Shown piece after piece: positions 8,281 to 11,505 of a stretch of 11,505 nucleotides of DNA (positions are counted from its first letter, which is position 1; each line of letters starts with the position of its first letter). The stretch spans positions 1-11,505 of the forward strand of contig NW_014012002.1 of assembly GCF_000611645.1 (NCBI RefSeq), written 5' to 3'. Below the pieces are notes generated by a model. It ran no database searches. It was not told the DNA's origin and saw only the letters and a list, made by a program, of their open reading frames with translations. Source of the DNA: Monoraphidium neglectum (Eukaryota > Chlorophyta > Chlorophyceae > Sphaeropleales > Selenastraceae). A program made the translations under genes and the position numbers.

Positions 8281-9919
8281 ACTCACACACACACACACAA
8301 ACACCTTCTGTCCTCCCGCAGCTGCGCGCCCGCAACCTGCAGCCCGTCCTGGAGTGGGCGCAGCAGCACCGCGCTGCGCTGTCGCCCGACGGCGGCCCCT
8401 CGGCCTTTGAGTTTGGGCTCCACGCCCTCGCCTTCATCGAGCTCCTGACAGGCAGCAGCAAGCACGGCGGCGGTGGCGGCGGCGGCGGCGGCGGCGGAGA
8501 CACGGCCATGAGCGACGGCGGCTGGGGCGGCGGCGGCGCGTGCGGCGGCGACCCAGCGGCGGCGCTCGCGTATGCCAAGGCGCACTTTCCGCCTTTCCAT
8601 GTGCGGCGCCCAGGGGGACGTGGGAGGGCTCGTGCCAGCCCGCGCGCCGCCTGGCTGCTGCGGGCATGCTGCTGCAGCACAGCATGACTCAGAAGCAGGG
8701 GTGCAACGGGAGGGCACGCGACGCCTCAACCCAACCCCCCTGCTGGGCGGGGGCCCCGCCGGAGGCGCTTTGGCGCCCTGAGTATCCCTCAGCCTCACCA
8801 ACTGCGTCTCACCACCTTCCAGTCAGCCTCATGCCACCTGGCCGGCGAGTCACGCCCCCTCCCTCAACGGCCAACCCGCCCCTAAAACGCCGCCCCCACG
8901 GAACTACGCCCCCTCCCTGTGCCCCCCTCCCCCAGGCCAACCACATGCAGGAGATTCAGCGGTTCATGGGCTGCATCGTGTTTGCGGGGCGCCCGCCCAG
9001 CGTGGTGCCGCCGCAGTATGCGCAGCTGCTGTCCGCGGGCGCGGCGTGGGCGGCGCTGGAGGCGGAGTTTACTAAGCAGGCCTGCAGCCTGATGGGGCAG
9101 GTGGGGCGGTTTTGGGGGCCTGCTGGGACATGGTGTTGATTATCAGTTTGTGAGATTTTTTGTGTGTTTGTGTATGTGTTTGTGTTTGTGTTCAAACGTG
9201 TGTGTGTGTGGGGGGCCAACGGGGCATTAGGGGCCGGGTGGGGGTGAGTGTGTGCATTGTGTGAGTCTTGAGTGTGTGGGTGCGTGTACGCATGTGTGGG
9301 GAGGGAGCAGGCAGGGCGATGGGATGCGTGATCAGTCGGTTGGGAGAGGGGCCGCAGAGCAGGCCCGCAGCCTGGCGTGCCCAGGGGGTTGGGGCTGAAG
9401 CTTTCAGCAGACCGTGCACTTTTCCATGACTGGGCGCACACTGGGAGGGCCGGGCAACCATCCACTGTGCCGCCTCCGCTGCTGGCGCGGCGGCCCCTCC
9501 CCGCCCCCTCGGCCCCATCAGGCCACCCCCCGCCGTCCCCTCCCACCCAACCCCAGGCCGCCGAGAGCCCGCTGGCCGTCGTCGTCGCCGCGGGCAGCTC
9601 CGCGCTGCCCGCGCTCGTCAAGATGGTCGGCGTGATGGAGCGCAGCGCGCAGGACTACGACGCCTGCGAGCAGCTGCCCACCGACATCCACGTCGGCCCC
9701 GAGTTCATATTCCACTCGACGTTCGCCTGCCCAGTGTCAAAGGAGCAGTCGACGCCGGCGAACCCCCCCAAGCTGCTGCCCTGCGGCCACGTGCTGTGCG
9801 AGCAGAGCATCGCGAAGATCGCCGACCGCAGCCGGACGCGGGTGTTCAAGTGCCCCTACTGCCCGATGGAGGCGCGGGCGGACAACACGCGCGAGCTCAT
9901 CTTCCCCGACGTGATCTGA
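6962..9919 (+). CDS. RMD5: RMD5/GID2 homologue, RING subunit of the GID/CTLH E3 ubiquitin ligase
   Basis: Exons: 6962-7204, 7459-7542, 7790-7918, 8322-8600, 8936-9100, 9557-9919; 1263 nt, 420 aa plus TGA, all junctions phase 0 with GT-AG. The N-terminal 81 residues are polar and helical. A LisH-like segment begins VIAEHFYREGRF (from 110), the CTLH part is about 143-175 (ending near LQPVLEWAQQHR), and the CRA region runs to about 300 with NHMQEIQRFMG and ESPLAVVVAAGSSALPAL. The C-terminal RING uses C358, C376-G-H378-V-L-C381 and C399-P-Y-C402. The partners of C358 and C381 in the first zinc site are Ser361 and Ser384, so the RING is degenerate as is usual for RMD5. In this family RMD5 pairs with the GID9/MAEA RING-like subunit to ubiquitinate metabolic enzymes and other targets. 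Residues about 201-228 are a Gly-rich insertion (11 Gly in a row, 201-211) not expected in plant or animal RMND5. The first ATG gives an N-terminus similar in length to plant RMD5. Confidence 0.93.
7582..7653 (+). repeat. (GCG)3(GCA)21 triplet repeat in RMD5 intron 2
   Basis: Three GCG units are followed by 21 pure GCA (CAG) units, all inside the intron 7543-7789. Reading straight on from exon 2, the tract would encode polyalanine with no stop until about 7944, but the exon 3 join needs it removed. Confidence 0.95.
8232..8299 (+). repeat. (CA)n microsatellite in RMD5 intron 3
   Basis: This is a long CA tract with two CTCA interruptions near its end, lying in the intron 7919-8321. It ends about 21 nt before the acceptor AG at 8320-8321, so little else separates it from the splice site. 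Confidence 0.95.
8466..8498 (+). repeat. Gly-codon (GGN) repeat in RMD5 exon 4
   Basis: Eleven consecutive glycine codons, mostly GGC with one GGT and a final GGA, encode residues 201-211 of RMD5. More GGC codons follow to about 8550. The tract falls between the conserved FIELL segment and ALAYAKAHF of the CRA region. Confidence 0.9.
9147..9300 (+). repeat. GT/T-rich low-complexity stretch in RMD5 intron 5
   Basis: The intron 9101-9556 opens with a short spacer and then alternates TTTGTG and TGTG units to about 9212. A second GTGTG-rich patch lies at about 9243-9300. It has no coding features. Confidence 0.8.
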
Positions 9920-9941
9920 CGTGCGATCCGACGTGATCTGA
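9906..9941 (+). repeat. 14-bp direct repeat across the RMD5 stop codon
   Basis: CCGACGTGATCTGA occurs at 9906-9919, containing the last codons and TGA of RMD5, and again at 9928-9941, 22 nt downstream. The second copy is in another frame. Confidence 0.85.
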
Positions 9942-10240
9942 GGACGATGCTGGCCGGGCCGGGCCCCATGGGATGGGAGCGGGCGGAGCCTGACGCCCGC
10001 AGCTCCCGGACACATGTATCTGTGCGCCGGGCCACGGCGCCGCCACCTGGGCCGAGCTCGCGCGCCGGTGCGCGGGTCAGCCGCGGGGCAATGCCCGCCA
10101 CCGCTGGTCGCCATGTATACTACTGCACCTTGACCGCCTGCTGTTCCTTTTCCCCCTGTTTTCTGGGCCGTCGGCCCCGTGTTGACCAACAGAGCCCACG
10201 TTGGGGCTTGCCCAACTCCCAGGCATCAGCCTGCCTGGAT

Positions 10241-10245
10241 TTACA
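10241..10245 (-). promoter_or_regulatory. Candidate TGTAA polyadenylation signal for the phosphatase gene
   Basis: TGTAA is the usual green-algal poly(A) signal. On the minus strand it stands about 370 nt downstream of the proposed phosphatase stop, which is compatible with a long algal 3' UTR. A 5-mer can occur by chance. Confidence 0.35.
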
Positions 10246-10260
10246 CGCGCCGCCCCAGTA

Positions 10261-10296
10261 TGCAAGTGCACTTCCATATGGATGTGCACTTTTGCA
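10261..10296. repeat. 36-nt imperfect palindrome (hairpin) in the convergent spacer
   Basis: The left arm TGCAAGTGCACTTCCAT pairs with a right arm whose reverse complement is TGCAAAAGTGCACATCCAT. This gives 16 matching positions, one mismatch and a 2-nt bulge around the centre CCATATGG, with essentially no loop. It lies between two converging genes, near the candidate minus-strand poly(A) signal. Confidence 0.75.
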
Positions 10297-10615
10297 ACCG
10301 ACGTGCCGGCAGTAACGAATGGACAAACGCATTCACGTGCTGGACGTGCGGGGTGCACTGCGTGACGCGGTGTGGTATGGGTACAAGGGTCTGCGTGGCA
10401 GCAGTGGGAAGGCGGCCCGGTCGCCAGAAAAGCGAATCTGCGGCGACGACGACCTCCGCCTGTGCTGCGACACCCGCCGGGAGTGGTGCGCTCGATGCTC
10501 CGCCTACCACGCACTCTGGTTATGGCTGCGAAAAAATAGTGAAGTGCGCTGGCAGATCGCCACCCAGCGCGCCGTGCTGGGCAGGGAGTGCAAACAGCCG
10601 CGCATACCGCCGCGC

Positions 10616-11329
10616 TCACCGGCGCTCCTCCGCCGTCCCGACAGCTGCCAGTGGCCCCAAGCCCTGCCACCACCCCCACGCGCCGCCCTCCGCCCGCCGC
10701 ACCCCTTCATTCCCTCCTGCTTGCCGCGCCGCATCCACTGCCGCCGCTGCGTTGGGCCCGCTGCCCCGCCCCGGTCTTCCCGCCATGAACTTCTCGCCCC
10801 ACCCCTTGGGCTTCCTCAGCGTGAAGCTGTCCAGCAGCTTCCCGTCCAGGTCTGACACCACCTCGACGACCAGCCGCGTGGCGCTGGCCTCCGCGCGGAC
10901 GTAACCCCACCAAAACTTGATAGACTGCGCCGAGTGGGAGGGTGTGTTTCGGTAGGCAACGCGTGCTTTTTTGGGGGCTGTACAGACAGAATCTGCAAGG
11001 AAGATACCTGTGGCGACCGCCCACGGGCGCGGCTCGAAAGAAGCGCATTTCGTGCTGGGCAACGCTGGCGCTCGTATTCGCGGGGCAACACAAGGGCGCT
11101 GCATGCGCGCGGCACGCTCTCGCGTGGGCGGCTGCGGGCGCCTGTTGGCGCCAGCAAGGCAGGTTGACCGGCGGCGCACCTCCCAGATCGGCGAGGGCGC
11201 CAGGGGCACGTTGGTGCTGAGGGCGGCGCCCGCATGGCCGATGACGAGGTGCACGGGGCCGCGCGCGGCGCCGCCCTCCTCCGGAGGGTCAAAGCCCACA
11301 CACACACCCCTGGCCACCGGGCAGGTGCG
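10616..11329 (-). CDS. Purple acid phosphatase-like metallophosphoesterase, 3' part (last two exons)
   Basis: Exons on the minus strand: 11329-11180 (50 codons) and 10924-10616 (102 codons plus TGA), joined in phase 0 across the intron 10925-11179. The first reads RTCPVARGVCVGFDPP and GPVHLVIGHAG. The second begins SIKFWWGYVRAEA and includes EVVSDLDGKLLDSFTLRK. This matches the C-terminal end of purple acid phosphatases: the (Y)-(Q/E)-R-T-C-P segment just after the GHxH metal-binding motif, the GPVHLVIGxAG strand, and the final GY...DG...D.F.L domain. The family hydrolyses phosphate esters with a binuclear metal centre and is usually secreted or vacuolar. The metal ligands themselves would be on upstream exons outside the window. 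The last 60 residues are Gly/Ala/Arg-rich, and the stop lies within a good donor string (CG|GTGAGC), so the true C-terminus may differ. Confidence 0.82.
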   Translation of the reverse strand, partial: RTCPVARGVCVGFDPPEEGGAARGPVHLVIGHAGAALSTNVPLAPSPIWEVRRRSTCLAGANRRPQPPTRERAARMQRPCVAPRIRAPALPSTKCASFEPRPWAVATGIFLADSVCTAPKKARVAYRNTPSHSAQSIKFWWGYVRAEASATRLVVEVVSDLDGKLLDSFTLRKPKGWGEKFMAGRPGRGSGPNAAAAVDAARQAGGNEGVRRAEGGAWGWWQGLGPLAAVGTAEERR

Positions 11330-11505
11330 CTGTGCCCGGGGGTGTGTGTGTGGAGGGATGAAGCGGCGGCGGAGCCAGGGGGAGGGGGTTGGCCAAGGGT
11401 GCGAGCGGGGGACGCGTGCAGGGCAGGCTCGCTTTGGGGAGGGACCAAGGGGGCTGTCGCGAGCCCGCCGCCGGCGAGGGCGGCGTCGCAGGGGGCGCGC
11501 GGGCC
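11330..11505 (-). other. Intron of the phosphatase gene, running off the window
   Basis: The minus strand ends with CACAG at 11334-11330, directly before the CGC ACC TGC (RTC) codons, and is C/T-rich over most of its length with a short CA repeat at about 11352-11341. No frame giving the expected GHxHxY motif and no convincing donor is present up to 11505, so the preceding exon lies beyond the window. Confidence 0.6.

Larger units (their letters stand above)
9920..10615. other. Convergent spacer between RMD5 and the phosphatase gene
   Basis: The 3' UTRs of RMD5 (plus) and the phosphatase gene (minus) should meet or overlap here. The stretch contains a 36-nt hairpin (10261-10296) and a minus-strand TGTAA (10245-10241). 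No plus-strand TGTAA was seen. Open frames on both strands have no recognisable domain. Confidence 0.65.

Noticed and set aside
9377..9556. Upstream extension of the last RMD5 exon in an open frame beginning near 9377.
   Set aside because: It is Pro-rich intron sequence. The CAG acceptor at 9554-9556 joins SLMGQ directly to AAESPLAV, as the family requires.
9920..10315. Readthrough extension of RMD5 (frame open for about 130 codons after TGA).
   Set aside because: Sequence is compositionally biased with no conserved motif. Family members end right after the RING, so the open frame is probably a GC-content effect.
10319..10855. A 178-aa plus-strand open frame across the convergent spacer and the phosphatase last exon.
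   Set aside because: It has no family features and overlaps a well-supported minus-strand exon; it appears to be a shadow frame.
1..11505. Search for CRISPR arrays, insertion sequences, long terminal repeats, or a bacterial-style operon.
   Set aside because: No spaced identical repeats, terminal repeats, transposase or reverse transcriptase motifs were seen. The intron-rich architecture is eukaryotic.

Overview
The window looks like nuclear DNA of a green alga (Chlorophyta, chlorophycean or trebouxiophycean type; genus and species cannot be told). By eye it is very GC-rich outside the intergenic stretches. Every gene is cut into short exons by introns of about 100-470 nt with GTGAGT/GTGCGT/GTGGGG-like donors. 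(CA)n/(TG)n and (CAG)n microsatellites lie in the introns, and one gene encodes a plastid-targeted photosystem I antenna protein. All gene models below were built by hand: exon ends were chosen so that GT..AG (once GC..AG) junctions keep frame and restore known family motifs. Three complete models have lengths divisible by three and no internal stop.

Layout, left to right. (1) 61-2422, minus strand: six-exon PDK1-type AGC protein kinase, 354 aa, with no PH domain inside the window. (2) 2423-3102: spacer holding the PDK1 5' region and the 3' side of the next gene. (3) 3103-5712, minus strand: eight-exon LHCA3-type chlorophyll a/b-binding protein of photosystem I, 276 aa. (4) 5713-6961: about 1.25 kb lower-GC divergent spacer between LHCA3 and the next gene, without a credible gene. 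(5) 6962-9919, plus strand: six-exon RMD5/GID2 homologue, the RING subunit of the GID/CTLH ubiquitin ligase, 420 aa, with a Gly-rich insertion. (6) 9920-10615: convergent spacer containing a strong 36-nt hairpin. (7) 10616-11329 (intron continuing to 11505), minus strand: the last two exons of a purple acid phosphatase-like metallophosphoesterase whose 5' part lies beyond the window.

The genes are not an operon and do not form an obvious pathway: signalling kinase, PSI antenna, ubiquitin ligase subunit and phosphatase are ordinary neighbours in a compact algal genome. I found no mobile element, CRISPR array, rRNA, tRNA or novel multi-gene system. The points worth a second look are sequence-level: a PH-less PDK1 with a GC-AG intron, sense-strand CA repeats placed just upstream of 3' splice sites in three different genes, a 21-unit CAG tract inside an RMD5 intron that reads open from the preceding exon, a Gly-codon expansion in RMD5, and the hairpin in the convergent spacer.
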